64,000 nucleotides of DNA from contig CM037094.1 of NCBI GenBank assembly GCA_020916435.1, forward strand, positions 79,160,936-79,224,935, written 5' to 3'. Shown in pieces: positions 22,130 through 33,153 of the stretch. The DNA comes from Oxytropis ochrocephala. Lineage: Eukaryota; Streptophyta; Magnoliopsida; Fabales; Fabaceae. Position 1 is the stretch's first letter. Every line of letters begins with the position of its first letter. The position numbers and the translations under genes were made by a program. The notes under the pieces were generated by a model. It saw only the letters and a list, made by a program, of their open reading frames with translations, made no database searches and was not told the DNA's origin.

Positions 22130-23080
22130 GGGCCGGCCCAAGGCCCAAACAACTAAAGTAAGGGCTTTGAGCCTCACATTTTTTTCAATAAAAAAGGGCC
22201 TCAAATTTTATTAGTATGTAATATGCAAAACAAATTTTGTCTAAGATCACTTAAGCAACTATAGCTAGTTTGGCGGAGAGTGGCCTTAGTATGCACACCA
22301 GTGTGGGTCTGATCCCTGTAGATAACTTTTTGATAGACCCATACTTCTTACCTACCACCCGCTACTCAGTGCACACCTCCAACACTTCAATATCCCCAAA
22401 ATGTCTTCTTTTTTTCCTGAAACTCTGAATGGTTAAGACTCAAAGTTCCGAACCGGTTTGGTGGGAATCTACCGAACCTAGTAAGTCCAATATTAGGAGG
22501 TGTGCCTTAGAAGATAACGAACTCGGTATTTAGCCACCGAACTAGTTCAGTACTAATTTACCGAACCCTCCTTATCCCCCCCCCCCCCAAATTAAAACGC
22601 ACGCATTTCATTAGGGGTATCTTTGTCATTTCACGCATTTGGGAGTGTACAATGAGTAGCTCCGGGTGTGTAAGAAGCATGGTCATTTTGATATTGTTTT
22701 TTTCGATTGTTCCATTCTTTGTTGCTTGGGCCCATAACAGCCCATCGGCTTGGAGGAACAATCAAAAATGCCATTGTTATGTAAACGTTTTATCTAATAT
22801 CTAACATATGTTGGTTTTAGTAACTAAATTTATTCTTTTAAAATAGTTATATTAAAATAATTTTATGAGCACACAATTCAATTAAAATTCTACATATAAT
22901 AATAGTTTATTATGTAAAAAAATTTAAAACATCCAAATTTTGATAAATGATTTTCAATTACAAAGTGTTCAATTTTTTTTAGATAAAAGTGTAATATTTT
23001 TAGTTTTTACAAAATATTATTATTAAAATATAAAAGGGTCTCGTTTAGGAGTTTATTTTAGGCCTCGTTTAGTGTTGGGT
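22130..23080. mobile_element. Old GGGCCGGCCC-type element
   Basis: Starts AGGGCCGGCCCAAGGCCC, a common plant hAT-like terminus, and decays into AT-rich sequence ending near TTTTAGGCCTCGTTTAG. Interrupted by the MULE at 22336-22684. The right end is not resolved. Confidence 0.4.
22336..22684. mobile_element. MULE-family element E, MITE-sized
   Basis: Ends GACCCATACTTCTTAC and GTAAGAAGCATGGTC. A 9-bp duplication with one mismatch (TTTTTGATA at 22327-22335, ATTTTGATA at 22685-22693). Internal CCGAACCGG and CGAACTAG words and a C-homopolymer at 22578-22588. Confidence 0.82.
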
Positions 23081-23247
23081 TGATCCTGACACCAATAAAA
23101 CTGATAAGGCACACCAATAATACAGTAAAAAAAGTAAAACGTTAAACACTAAAAAGTGGGTGAAGAGATTTGAGTGTTTTTCTGGAGTACCTTCGTAAAA
23201 AAGTAATATTGTGGGCTAAACAACAGCCTTATAAAATTAGGCTTACA

Positions 23248-24530
23248 TCTACTATCTATCTACTATATAAAAAGAGGACACTAACCCTCCACCAAATTTA
23301 CTATAATGTCCTCCTTCCATTAGTTTTATGATTAGGATAAATATGTCATTCAATTTATTTACTTTTTCTTTTTTTCTCTCACCACTTTTATTATTAGTGG
23401 GTCACACTGTCACATCCCTTTTTATCTTTCCCCTCTCTCTCTCACTCTTTTCCACTTCTATCTACTATCAACATAATCAAACTATCCACTACAAAAAACT
23501 CTTTTTTTACTTTTATTTATTTTAACAATCAGTAATTACATAAAATTAATTAAATTATTATTAATTTACTATTTACTATAATCGACTCAAACTACTAATG
23601 ACAATTAATTTGACCTAAAAAAAGCGATACCGCTAGCAAAAATTCCAAAATTATTTTTCTTAAAAAATAAATAATTAAATTTCATCCACTTTTTTTTCGT
23701 CAGCTTCACGGGAGCAGCAACGAGAGCACCATTGACAGCACCAACGGGAGCGCCAAAAAGCAGCAAAAGTTGTCTTTTGTGCGTAATCATTTTTTTGCTT
23801 CAAAATTATATAGAATTTATTATTTACTTTAATCTACTCAAAACTACTAAACCCATTAATTCAACCACTGCCAATTGTCAAAAAAAGCGACATCGCTAGC
23901 AAAAATTCCAAAATTATTTTTCCTAGAAAAATAAATATTAAATCTCATCAACTTTTTTTGTGAGCCGCAAGGGAACGACAACGAGAGCAGCAACAACATT
24001 GCCAACAGGATGGCCAACAAAAGCGCCAACGGGAGCGTCAATGAGACCGCCAACAGGCGCGCTAATGGGAACACCATTATTATAAGAAGATACCGTCATT
24101 ATTATTATATTTCCTCATTTTTACTCTATTATTAATATTATAAGATGATACTGATTTTTTTAGAACTTTTTGCAATACAACTATTTTAATAAATTTACTT
24201 GCTTACTATAATCTACTGAAACTACTAAAATCGATCAACTTGACCACTAACGATTGTAATAAAATTAACCACTACCAAAAATTTCAAACCACTTACGGTA
24301 GCGGCAACGAGAGCGCCAACGGGGCTGCATATCTTATATTCAATCTTATTTTATTATTTTTCGATTTTTACTCCATTTTTAATGCGAGGAGCAACGAGAG
24401 ACTGATAATGAGAGGGGCAACGAAAGAGACAAAGAGGAGCGGCAAGGCAATAGGAGAGAGGCAACGGGAGCGACAATAAGAACTATAACGGGAGCTGCAA
24501 CGGGGGTGCATATCTTATATTAAACCTCTC
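23248..24530 (+). mobile_element. Possible Helitron-like fragment with minisatellite
   Basis: TCTACTATCTATCTACTATA following an A at 23247 fits a Helitron 5' end. Inside, a ~260-bp module occurs at about 23620-23780 and 23875-24060, sharing 'GCTAGCAAAAATTCCAAAAT'. A GC-richer repeat of 'GCAACGAGAGCGCCAACGGG' type recurs between 23710 and 24510. No hairpin plus CTRR 3' end was found. Confidence 0.4.
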
Positions 24531-24777
24531 TTTTTTTTGCTGACTTTTACTCTATTATTAAGATTAGAAGAAGATAGTGACATTTTTTTAGCTTTTTGCA
24601 ACACACGTATTTTAAACAAGTTGAAATATAGCATTTTTATCGAGTTTTTCTTTTTCTTTTATTAATTTTGCAATTTTCAAAATATTCTAATGTTCATAGT
24701 AAGTTATAACAAATACTATGTAAATTACTAGTTATCATATAGGAGATCACCCACCTCCCGTTTTCTTTTTTCATCAT

Positions 24778-25460
24778 TTTTTTGATATTTTTGGGTTTAG
24801 AATTTTTTTAGATGTACAATTATGCGAAGTTGATTTCCGGTTTGGTCAAAATAAAAATTAATTTCATGACAAAACGCGTAATTTAAGTTGCTAAGCATTG
24901 TGTTTTGAGGTACTTAAGGGTCTAGAAAATTTTTTAACTTTTCAAATACGTGAAGTTTATTCCTCAATAACCAGTTTGGTGTAAAAATTATTTTTTTTCA
25001 AAAAAAAATATGGAAAGTGTGACGCTAAACTGTGTTTTTTGGGGTACTTTAGGGTCCGAAAGAATATTTTAGATGTTCAAATTAATATATGAAGTTCATT
25101 TCTCAATAGCCAGTTTGTTGGAAAACAAAGAATTTCGTAACAAAATATGTAAAGTGCAATCCAAAGCAATGTGTTTTGGGATACTTTAGGATTCGGAAAA
25201 AAATTTAACTGCTCAAATACACGAAGTTTGTTCCTCAAAAACTGGTTTGGAGAAAAAAGTTAATTTTGTGACAAAATATGTAAAGTACGATGCTAATCAG
25301 TGTGTTTTGGGGGTGATTTTGGTTTGGAAAAGTTGTTAATTGTCCAAATAAGTGAAGTTCGTTTCTTAATAACCGGTTTATGCCAAAAAAATCGTGACAA
25401 AATATGTAAAACACGACGCTTAGCAATATGTTTTTGGTACTTTAGAATTTGGAAAAAAAA
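24778..25460. repeat. Tandem array of a ~130-bp unit
   Basis: The landmark TGTGTTTTGGGGTACTTTAG recurs, diverged, at about 24899, 25029, 25168, 25300 and 25426 (spacing 126-139). Each unit also carries a CAAATACGTGAAGTT-like and a GACAAAATATGTAAA-like segment. It looks like a short satellite array of five to six diverged copies. Confidence 0.8.
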
Positions 25461-25659
25461 ATTAAGTACCCATCACAAACCCTTCTTCAGCAAACCCCCC
25501 ACACGCTTCAGAAGACCATCACAAGGCTTAGTCTCGAAGCTATCACTCTAGAATTGCTCAAAGATCCAGGCCCGTAGTCAACATGGGAACCGAGTTAGTA
25601 AACATACATAAACATCGTAAATTCAACAACAAAGTAATTATAATATATACCTGAAAGAG

Positions 25660-27087
25660 TGTGGTGTAATCGGCCACCTTCCTACATTTAGATCCGCTAG
25701 CATCCTTCAGCTGGTCATAGAGATGTGCAAGGGCCATCCCGCCCCAGATATTTCCACCTTCACCGTCAGTGGCGGATCCAGAAATTCTTAGTGGTGGGGG
25801 CAAAAAATAGTCTGATATATCTACTTAGAAGAAAAATATTGTAAATATTTAAAAAAATACTTATTCTCACAATAAAAAAGAGTATATACCCAGATAGATA
25901 CAAAAATTAACACTTATTTAGTCTGTACGAAATGAAAAGTATCAATTTGGTCATCAAATATCGGTCGAATTAATTATTTAAAATAAATTTGAGGACTTTT
26001 TAATACTCTTTAGAGAGTAGTTTGACTGATATTTAATTTTTTAATGATTAAACTAATACTTTCCATTTTTTAGAGAGTAATAAAATTAGTACCAATTATT
26101 CTCACTTATATTTCTTATAATTTTGTGCAAACATTTTAAAAAGTTAGTAGTTTATGGGGGCAAAATATATTTTTACTAAGCATCACTAGTAAAATATTTT
26201 TACGGTGTGGGGGCAATTGCCCCCACACCTCTTTATGTGCATCCGCCCCTGTTCACCGTTGACCCCAACTTGTCGGTGAAGATGGTGGTGCTCAGCAGGT
26301 ATAGCATATGTACTCCCGGGTAGCATGCTCCCATCGTTAATCTTGGATGGCTGTAGGGTATACCGCCTCCCACAGCCAGATGAGTTTCATGTATAACCAT
26401 TTCCCCCCAATCTACTGATATGCATCCTCGGGGTTCACTCCTAAATACTCAACCAATAGGTTCTCTACTTAAAACTCATTATAGTCCAACATGTCGTAGA
26501 ACCTACTGACAATCGGGATGTACAACAAGATGGAGGTGTTTGGCTGCCACCGCTCTAGAAAGGCATTGATAACTCTCGTAAGGACCTGGACGAACCCTAA
26601 GTCCCTAAGAGGATAGAGCCCATATGTCTCCACATAGTGTAGAATATCTGGTGGATGATTATCTTCGGGGTACTCTTCCCGTGAGAAATGATTTTAAGCG
26701 ACTCAAAGTTCTGCATGGTGATGGTCTCTGGTAGTCAACCACTCAAAAAAAACATAACTATTATAATAAATATTGAAATACTTATGAAAAGTAACTGACC
26801 ATCCCATTCCATAGGGCTTTTACTACGTGTGTGCGGTAGCAAGTCAAGGCAGTCTCGTCCACTGGATCTCCTAGGTACAGGTGTGTAGATGCTGAAGTGG
26901 AGGCGTCATCAGTTGGAGTGGGCTACTATTGAGCATCAACATCAAGATCAGCAGCAGCATGCTCAATATCAGCAGCAATATTAGCATGATCAATATCAGC
27001 ATCGTGTGTTGGGTCCACATCTTTGTGGCTGGGTCTAGCACGTTTATCCATTTTTTTGTCGACGAAAGCAGTAGGCCTTGGCCCCAT
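25660..27087 (-). pseudogene. Plant mobile domain (PMD, PF10536-type) gene, decayed
   Basis: The N-terminus starts MGPRPTAFVDKKMDKRARP (27087 down) with an Asp/Ala/His-rich stretch, then two adjacent TAG stops near 26930 and 'GDPVDETALTCYRTHVVKALW'. The domain continues at about 26530-26680 ('GLYPLRDLGFVQVLTRVI', 'NAFLERWQPNTS') and at 25660-25760 ('WGGMALAHLYDQLKDAS'), the PMD motif blocks in order. Several stops and frameshifts, plus the hAT MITE at 25767-26251, break it. PMD proteins occur in plant MULE and gypsy elements and in the MAIN/MAIL silencing factors. Which type this is cannot be told. Confidence 0.72.
25767..26251. mobile_element. hAT MITE inserted in the PMD gene
   Basis: Ends CAGTGGCGGATCC and GCATCCGCCCCTG are inverted repeats. 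TTCACCGT is duplicated at 25759-25766 and 26252-26259. 485 bp, no ORF. Sub-terminal GTGGGGGCAA words are paired at both ends. Confidence 0.92.
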
Positions 27088-27146
27088 CATACGGACATGA
27101 TGAACAGAACAACGGTACAACGGTATAGAACCACACTGGTATAGTA

Positions 27147-27204
27147 CTATAGTGTCATACCTTGTTTTTTAAAAAATATGAAAAAACAAGGTATGCCACT
27201 ATAG
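27147..27204. repeat. Near-perfect 24-bp inverted repeat upstream of the PMD gene
   Basis: Arms 27147-27170 and 27181-27204 match at 23 of 24 positions, with a 10-base loop. They lie about 60-115 bp upstream of the PMD start codon. Related words (ACTATAGTG, ACCTTGTTTTTT) recur at 27223-27246. Confidence 0.8.
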
Positions 27205-27384
27205 AAATGTACCAGTTCGGTACTATAGTGCTGGACCTTGTTTTTTCAAATTCTTTTAAACGATTCAGTACCATAGTACCGAACCATGCCCAAATCCAAA
27301 AGAAAAAAAATGCAATTTCAGAACTAGAGAGAAAATGCATGTATCTGGAGTGTTGGGAAGGTGAGATAGATGGAGGTTTGGGAG

Positions 27385-27412
27385 AGAGAGAGAGAGAGAG
27401 AGAGGCGAAGGA
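27385..27412. repeat. GA microsatellite
   Basis: Simple GAGAGA run in a purine-rich stretch (27350-27500). Confidence 0.9.
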
Positions 27413-27965
27413 GAGTGAGAGAGGAAGAGTGGTACGGTTGTGAGAGAAAGAAGGGGGTGTGAAGAAGTGAGAGAGGGAGAGTGTACGAGGAAGGGGTTTG
27501 GGGGAGGGGTATTTTTGAGTTTTTAAGGTTTACGGATGTTTAATAAATATGGGCCTAAAATTATCCTAAAAAGTCCAACCCAATACTAATAGTGGCCCAT
27601 GCTTCTTATCCCCCCCCCCATCTACTCTTCCCACACTACCCAAGCCCCTAAATTCCCAAAATACCCTCCCTCTAAAACCTATCACCCTCCTCATTCCTTC
27701 CTAAACTCATTCCTCTCAAATTTTCTCTATTCCTCAATATCAATCCCTCTCTCCCTCTCTTGTCCTCCTCCATTTCAGTTCCTAATTTCGTTCATTCCCT
27801 TCAATTGGTCCAAGAAAGTTATGAATTACGTCTCCTCCACTTCGTTAATTCCTTCTTTTTTTTTTCAGATCTTGCAGCGGTTCGATTTTTATGTATCGAA
27901 CCTGGTCGTTGGTTATGTATCGAACTAGTTCAGTTTTTAAGTATCAAACCTGACAAATTTTCTGT

Positions 27966-28307
27966 TTCACAGCAATAGAATTTGTATCTGTCATTGAACG
28001 AAATTCAGAGAGGATCCAAATTCCACACCATATCTATGAGGTGTTGGAACTGCCTATTCTTTGCCACTTAATTCCAGATGTTGACCGTATTATCTTCCCT
28101 TCTTTTATCGTCAGACGTACCGAGAAGCTACAGACTGATACACGAGGCATATGCAATGTGTACGGGTGTGTGGACAGTGTTGAAGTAAGACTTTCATACA
28201 CGTATGATGGCCATTTCAATATGACCAAAATATTGCCCCCAGTAGAGGAAGACGACATTAGTTCTGCTTCTACTGATTCTGATTACCGGGAATTTCTTGC
28301 CGGTTAG
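27966..28307 (+). CDS. Unrecognised small protein of MULE F
   Basis: I do not recognise this family. The open frame follows a possible splice acceptor (TTTCACAG at about 27970) and reads 'RNSERIQIPHHIYEVLEL', 'RIIFPSFIVRRTEKLQ', 'VEVRLSYTYDGHFNM' and an acidic Ser/Asp tail. A TAG at 28305 interrupts it. The same frame then continues acidic (GGSDDDGSD), is split by the solo LTR (28334-29685), and resumes at 29691 to a TAA near 29722. Without the LTR and the TAG it would be one continuous coding end. The start is uncertain: there is no ATG at the ORF head, so an upstream exon is likely (an ATG at 27820 is one candidate). Confidence 0.5.
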   Translation, partial: FTAIEFVSVIERNSERIQIPHHIYEVLELPILCHLIPDVDRIIFPSFIVRRTEKLQTDTRGICNVYGCVDSVEVRLSYTYDGHFNMTKILPPVEEDDISSASTDSDYREFLAG

Positions 28308-28333
28308 GGTGGGAGCGATGATGATGGGAGTGA

Positions 28334-29685
28334 TGATAAACTCCAACTTAGAACATTTTTTAGAGATATTTTTGAGTCATTTTTAGAGTAATTATTATTG
28401 ATTAATTATATAACTAACTTAAATTACTCTATATTTGCAGGAAGGTAGAAAAAGAAAAATAATATAAATGTGGGCTGAAATTAGAAGAAATGGCTAACAA
28501 ATATAAGAAAGCAAGCCCAAACCCATTAATGCAAGAAGACCCACAGTAATAAAAAGAAAGAAGATCCTCTTGGAGATTTCAATTTAAAGTGATGCAAATG
28601 TGACTTGGAGAGAAAGAAAGAGGCATGGAGTGGATAGCAAGCAACACATATTTAGGGATTGAGATAAAAAAGGTGCACTTGCAGTTAAAAAGGGAAACAA
28701 GCTTGACTTGAGGAGAAATGAATAACACACAACCCTAGCTTGGAGAGAAAGAAAATGAATTAATATAAAAGGAGGACCTGACGCAAGTAATTAGAGGTGG
28801 AGCGTACACGGTAGCCGCAACGAGTGACGACAACATAAAAGAGGGAGAGTGAAGGTTTTGGTACTGTTTTTGACACTGTGAGAGAGCTCTGGAGCAGAAG
28901 AAGGAGATTGAAGACAAAGATTAAGACTTTCTCTACTTTGGGGTTATTCTTATCTTTGTAATTTCATGAACCTTATTTCTATTTTATTGTTCTTGATTAT
29001 TATGGATACCTAAGTCCTCTTCTAGGGTCTTAGGTGGATCTTGCATGTTTAGAGACATTTTTATGTTCTAATTTCTGGTTTGAATTCTTGTTTTTATTTC
29101 AATTAATATTGTCCTATTGATTTAATCACATTCTTAGGATTAGCTACCCTTTGCATGTTCATAATCAATTAGTTGATCAGCGACCGTACTGCAATTAGTT
29201 GGTGGACCTATAGAATAATTGAGGCTATAATTAGGGCATGACCAAACCATAATTTAGTCTTCCAATCATTCAACCTTTTTGCACTTTATGTTTTCTTGAA
29301 TTTAAATTCTAGCATGACTAAACTAGGGCTAATTTAGGAAAAAGAATATTAATCGCGAATGACCAAACGGATTAATAGTTTTAGTAAAGAGATTGGTAAT
29401 TAAATAGAATAAGAGAATTTAGGTAGAATTAGACATAGGGGAATCGAAGCTTGCAAGTGAAACTGTGATCCTAGATCTCTCTCCATTGATAAATCTTGCA
29501 TTTTACTATTTGTTATTTAATTCTTTTTATTTTAGTTTCTACAACACCCAAACTATTTGTTCGTCTAAACATTAAATAATCTTGATTAGTTTAGTACTTG
29601 TTAATTAATCTCTGTGGACACGATAATCTTTTATACTACTTCTGCGAAAGAGTACACTTGCTCTAAGTGTGTTTTTAACGCAACA
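28334..29685. mobile_element. Solo LTR in MULE F
   Basis: A 1352-bp block beginning TGATAAACTCC and ending TTAACGCAACA, flanked by AGTGA (28329-28333 and 29686-29690). The end (CTGTGGACACGATAAT ... CACTTGCTCTAAGTG) resembles large plant Ty3/gypsy LTR termini. No internal domain, so it is a product of LTR-LTR recombination. Confidence 0.85.
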
Positions 29686-29973
29686 AGTGATGCTGATGGA
29701 AGTGATGTGACCAGTGTTTAATTTAGACTGTTATATTTTTGTTTCAATAAGTTTGCATACTGGTGTATGTATATTTATGACTTATTTGTATGGATTATTT
29801 TGCAAACTGGTGTATGGATATTTAAGACTTATTTAGTACTTAGTAATCTATATTACAGTGGTATTTAAATTAGACAAAAAGTTTTTTATTAGAAAGCATA
29901 ACCGTACATAAAATACGAAAGACATCATAGCGGTAAAAAAACCAACATAAGCAAACAACTACAAAACTAGCGT

Positions 29974-30366
29974 TTATTTGGTTAGTCCCTGTTGCAGAAG
30001 ATAAATGACCCCTTCCGAAGTGCGAATCGTGTCCACGTACAGCTCTAAGATACTATGTCCCATTGGAACATTAGTATGAGCTTCCATTAATGCGCGAACG
30101 TCATCATTGCTTTGGATCTCCATAATTGAATAACGGACAGTCCCGTCATCTCCACAATTGTACTTTCGGTAACATATACACTCCACGTCTTTACGCCACT
30201 CTCCCTCTGAACGAATCTTCCTCTTAACCTTTTCCGTAAGTTGGGCGAGTGTGATGTCCCTATTCAGCCTACAAAAGATATGATTAGGGAAATGAAACAC
30301 AACACTATCTTCCCTTTCAGCGTTAGGAATTTCTCGCTTGAGTACTGGGTTGGACACAACTGCCAT
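29974..30366 (-). CDS. PB1-like N-terminal domain protein of a MULE
   Basis: 130 codons from ATG 30366 to a stop at 29974. Segments 'ITLAQLTEKVKRKI', 'VECICYRKYNCGDDGTVRY' and 'SNDDVRALMEAH' then 'SILELYVDT' follow the order seen in the PB1-like N-terminal domain of many plant MULE transposases. The zinc finger and catalytic DDE domain that normally follow are missing. An upstream overlapping frame, starting at an ATG near 30380, reads 'SPYPLKWNGSCVQPS' before stopping. The 'KWNG' segment is what usually opens this domain, so a frameshift may have split the true N-terminus. TATA box at 30482-30489. Function unknown; it might bind partner transposase or act as a dominant regulator (inference). 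Confidence 0.6.
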   Translation of the reverse strand: MAVVSNPVLKREIPNAEREDSVVFHFPNHIFCRLNRDITLAQLTEKVKRKIRSEGEWRKDVECICYRKYNCGDDGTVRYSIMEIQSNDDVRALMEAHTNVPMGHSILELYVDTIRTSEGVIYLLQQGLTK

Positions 30367-30481
30367 TCCATTTCAACGGGTAGGGTGACATTGTTTTGGA
30401 AGAAGCAGAGCAGAGAAGATGAATCAGAAATATAGGTTTAGGGTATACTGTTGGTGTGAATATGATTGAAATGTGAGAACG

Positions 30482-30489
30482 TATTTATA
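30482..30489 (-). promoter_or_regulatory. TATA box of the PB1-like ORF
   Basis: TATAAATA on the minus strand, about 116 bp ahead of the ATG at 30366. The surrounding GATCACACCTATTATA block recurs in MULE C (about 16667) and D (about 31466), except that those read TATAGATA. Confidence 0.55.
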
Positions 30490-31013
30490 ATAGGTGTGAT
30501 CGTACGTGAACCGTTGTTATTGGACGATCAGAACCGTTGAATTTCTATCCGTTAGGGCACAAGTTCCAAAGAAAATAATAACCACTCATTTTTCTGCCAC
30601 GTTAATTTGACTGCTTTTTTGACTGATTTTAAGCCGTTGATGGTCATGGACGGTGGAATCAGAACCGTTGAAATGGAATACAAAAACTGTGAAACATAAT
30701 AGTGGTTCAAACTTAAAGAATCGAACCAGTTCGTTCTTTAACTATTGAACCATTTCTTAGACAAATTTGGGGTATGCATCACTTTTTACGTACTCGCTAC
30801 TTTACCATCGAACTTGTTCGATGGGTAACTATCGAATCGTCCTGAAATTTCAAAAAAAATTAAAACACACGTGTTTCATTAAAGGCAACTCTGTCTTTTC
30901 TTGCGTGTTGGTAGCGTGTGATGAGTAGGGGGGTTAAGAAGCATGGGCCCTAATAGTTGGGCCATATTATGTCGCCAGGCCACAGGCCACTAGTACCCTG
31001 AATTAAAAATGAG

Positions 31014-31760
31014 GGTCCATGCTTCGTACAACCCCCCCTCTACTCACTAGACACCCCATACCACCCTTTATTCCCAAAATACCCCTGAATTTAAAACATA
31101 TTTTTAAACATTAAATGCGTTCGTCGGCGTGTGCAGCTAACTCGTTAAATGTGGTTCAACCATGCGTCGTCGAACGAGTTCGCGCATTTTGGCGTACGAA
31201 CCTCCACGATTGTTCTTGAACTCGATTGTTCTTTGAATATTGAATTGTTTATTTTAACTATTTTTTAACGATTCAATTTATTCTTTACTAACACTAGTTG
31301 TTTAATTTTAACGGATTTTTAACGATTCGATTTATTCTTTACTAACACTAGTATGACTAACACTAGTTGTTTAATTTTAACTGATTTTTAACGATTCGAT
31401 TTATTCATTGCACGAATTGTTTTTTAGACTTTTTCGGTTTGTATGACTTGTTGCACTTATCTATAATAGGTGTGATCGAACATGAGTCGTTGATTGAACT
31501 GTGGAGAGGGTTCGGCGCACGGCTGATCGATTTGGATCGGCCCATGCTTGGTCGAACCTAGTCAAAACATAATTTAAGGTGTTTGAGTAAACTTTGACTG
31601 GTTCAGCGCAGCGAGGTTCAATCAGGTTCGATCAAGCGTGCACCGAACCGTATTTATTGTTTAAAAAAATATAAAATCCAATTTTCAGTAAGGGCTTTTG
31701 GTCTTTCACACCAAAAAGGGGTGTCTAGTGAGTAGAAGGGGATTGTACGAAACATGAGCC
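31014..31760. mobile_element. MULE-family element D
   Basis: Ends GGTCCATGCTTCGTAC and GTACGAAACATGAGCC. AAAATGAG is duplicated at 31006-31013 and 31761-31768. 747 bp, non-coding. It is the complete, inverted counterpart of the truncated element C, including the internal repeat of ACTAGTGTTAG-type words. Confidence 0.9.
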
Positions 31761-31779
31761 AAAATGAGAACATTCACAC

Positions 31780-32300
31780 AAACCTGGAAACTTTGACCCA
31801 AAAAAAATAGGGGAAGCTTAAGAATAAAAGTTTATCATAGCTAGCCTTGTGTTTTGCTGTTGTTTCTACATGCAAAGGAATCTTTCCAGACTTCCCTTAA
31901 CCTCTTTTATATCTTGGAACTGCAAAATTGCCCCCCATGTGAGTGAAAGAGTAGGGAATGAGACTTGATAAGGGAATACATTTTCACATTAAACTGAAGT
32001 GGGGTCGATGAATTGAATATCCATGATGATCCCTCATCTTCCACATAAACAAAGGGAATCAACAAGATCTTAGCTACGGATCGATGAGATAGGTCCACCA
32101 TTCACTCAATTGTATATGGCTTGAAAAATGAAAGAAACCTGAGGTTCTTGTAACTCTAAGATAAAATAACAGTGAAATAACAACATACACCATGCTGCTC
32201 TTGGCAACCTTAGTGGTCCATAGGTAACCGTCGATGCAACATAACACTGAAATGCTCCTTTCATGCATATTAGATATGAATCTATCTATGACAAGTATAT
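31780..32300. other. Unrecognised sequence, possible coding relic
   Basis: Two short minus-strand open stretches (32074-32268 and 31907-32101) have a protein-like look but I recognise no family. No splice model is supported. Confidence 0.25.
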
Positions 32301-32338
32301 TATGCCTTTTTATTAATGTTTAATTTGAAAAGTAAAAA

Positions 32339-32440
32339 TATTAAAGTAACATGAAACTCTACTTTATGACGAATGTTTGTGAGGGACAGACTCATATCTC
32401 ACAAACCTTCGTCGTAAAGTAGTTTCTTGTTACTTTAATA
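32339..32440. repeat. Short hairpin, pre-miRNA-like or MITE
   Basis: Arms 32339-32383 and 32397-32440 pair with about four differences, including one 2-base bulge and a wobble. The loop is about 13 bases. The outermost words are TATTAAAGTAAC and its complement. Confidence 0.75.
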
Positions 32441-32589
32441 TACGAGTTTCTTATCCAAAAAGTTTAGACAGTTTCATTCAAAGTTCTTACCTTAATTATT
32501 TGAGTTGTTGTTTTGTCCAATGCGCATGAGACGTAACTCACATAAACTTATAATATACAACGAAGGTTGGAAATTATTTTACTCCTAGC

Positions 32590-33145
32590 CTAGGAGTGGC
32601 CGATCTTCTCAAGAGTCGGGGGAGCCACGGCACCCGTCGAAAAAATAGATTTTTTAAAAAAAAATACTACTAGGAATAGTTACAAAGTTAACGCAGTGGT
32701 ATGCTGGATGATTCTTCAAAGAGTGGTCGCAGGCTCGATCCAAACGGCGGTCATTTTTTTTTTTAAATGCATTGACATCTTATTTTGTGGTGTCTGTGAG
32801 CATGGCAACGTGTTTTCCATTGTGGTGTCACCATGTGTTGCATTTCATTTAGACTTATGAATTAAATGTTTATTTTTTATTTTTTATAAGATGATGATTA
32901 AATGTTTCTTATTGTTATCTAAAAGAATTTTAATCTTATTTTTGACCAAAAATTAAAAATTACCATTTAAGAACTACAAAATTTTAATTTCTTAATTGAG
33001 TCTCTATATTTTGTCAAATAAAATTGAGTCTTTATTGTTAAAGCAAAATCATTTTTTTAATTTAGTTTTGTTTGTAAATGTAGCTTTTTATATATTACTT
33101 AACTATTTTGGCTCCCCCTAATATTTGACTCAAGATCCGCCACTG
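32590..33145. mobile_element. hAT element, third member of the GGCGGATCTT family
   Basis: The left end reads GAGTGGCCGATCTT (altered) and the right end AAGATCCGCCACTG. CTCCTAGC at 32582-32589 and CTCCTAGG at 33146-33153 match at 7 of 8. A tRNA-like stretch with TAACGCAGTGGTATGC and GGCTCGATCC lies at 32690-32750. Confidence 0.65.
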
Positions 33146-33153
33146 CTCCTAGG

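Larger units (their letters stand above)
27594..30949. mobile_element. MULE-family element F, large, with two ORFs
   Basis: Ends GGCCCATGCTTCTTA and TTAAGAAGCATGGGCC. CTAATAGT is duplicated at 27586-27593 and 30950-30957. It is 3356 bp, about 2.0 kb without the solo LTR at 28334-29685. It encodes a plus-strand ORF near the left and a minus-strand ORF with its own TATA box near the right, converging on the middle. No DDE transposase core is present. This is the only member here with gene-like cargo, and the non-coding C and D share its promoter block. Confidence 0.85.

Noticed and set aside
24700..24740. Helitron 3' end at the CTAG near 24728
   Set aside because: No hairpin precedes it, unlike the ends at 20888 and 38756.
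24778..25460. CRISPR-like array
   Set aside because: Units are contiguous and diverged with no unique spacers, and the DNA is clearly plant nuclear.
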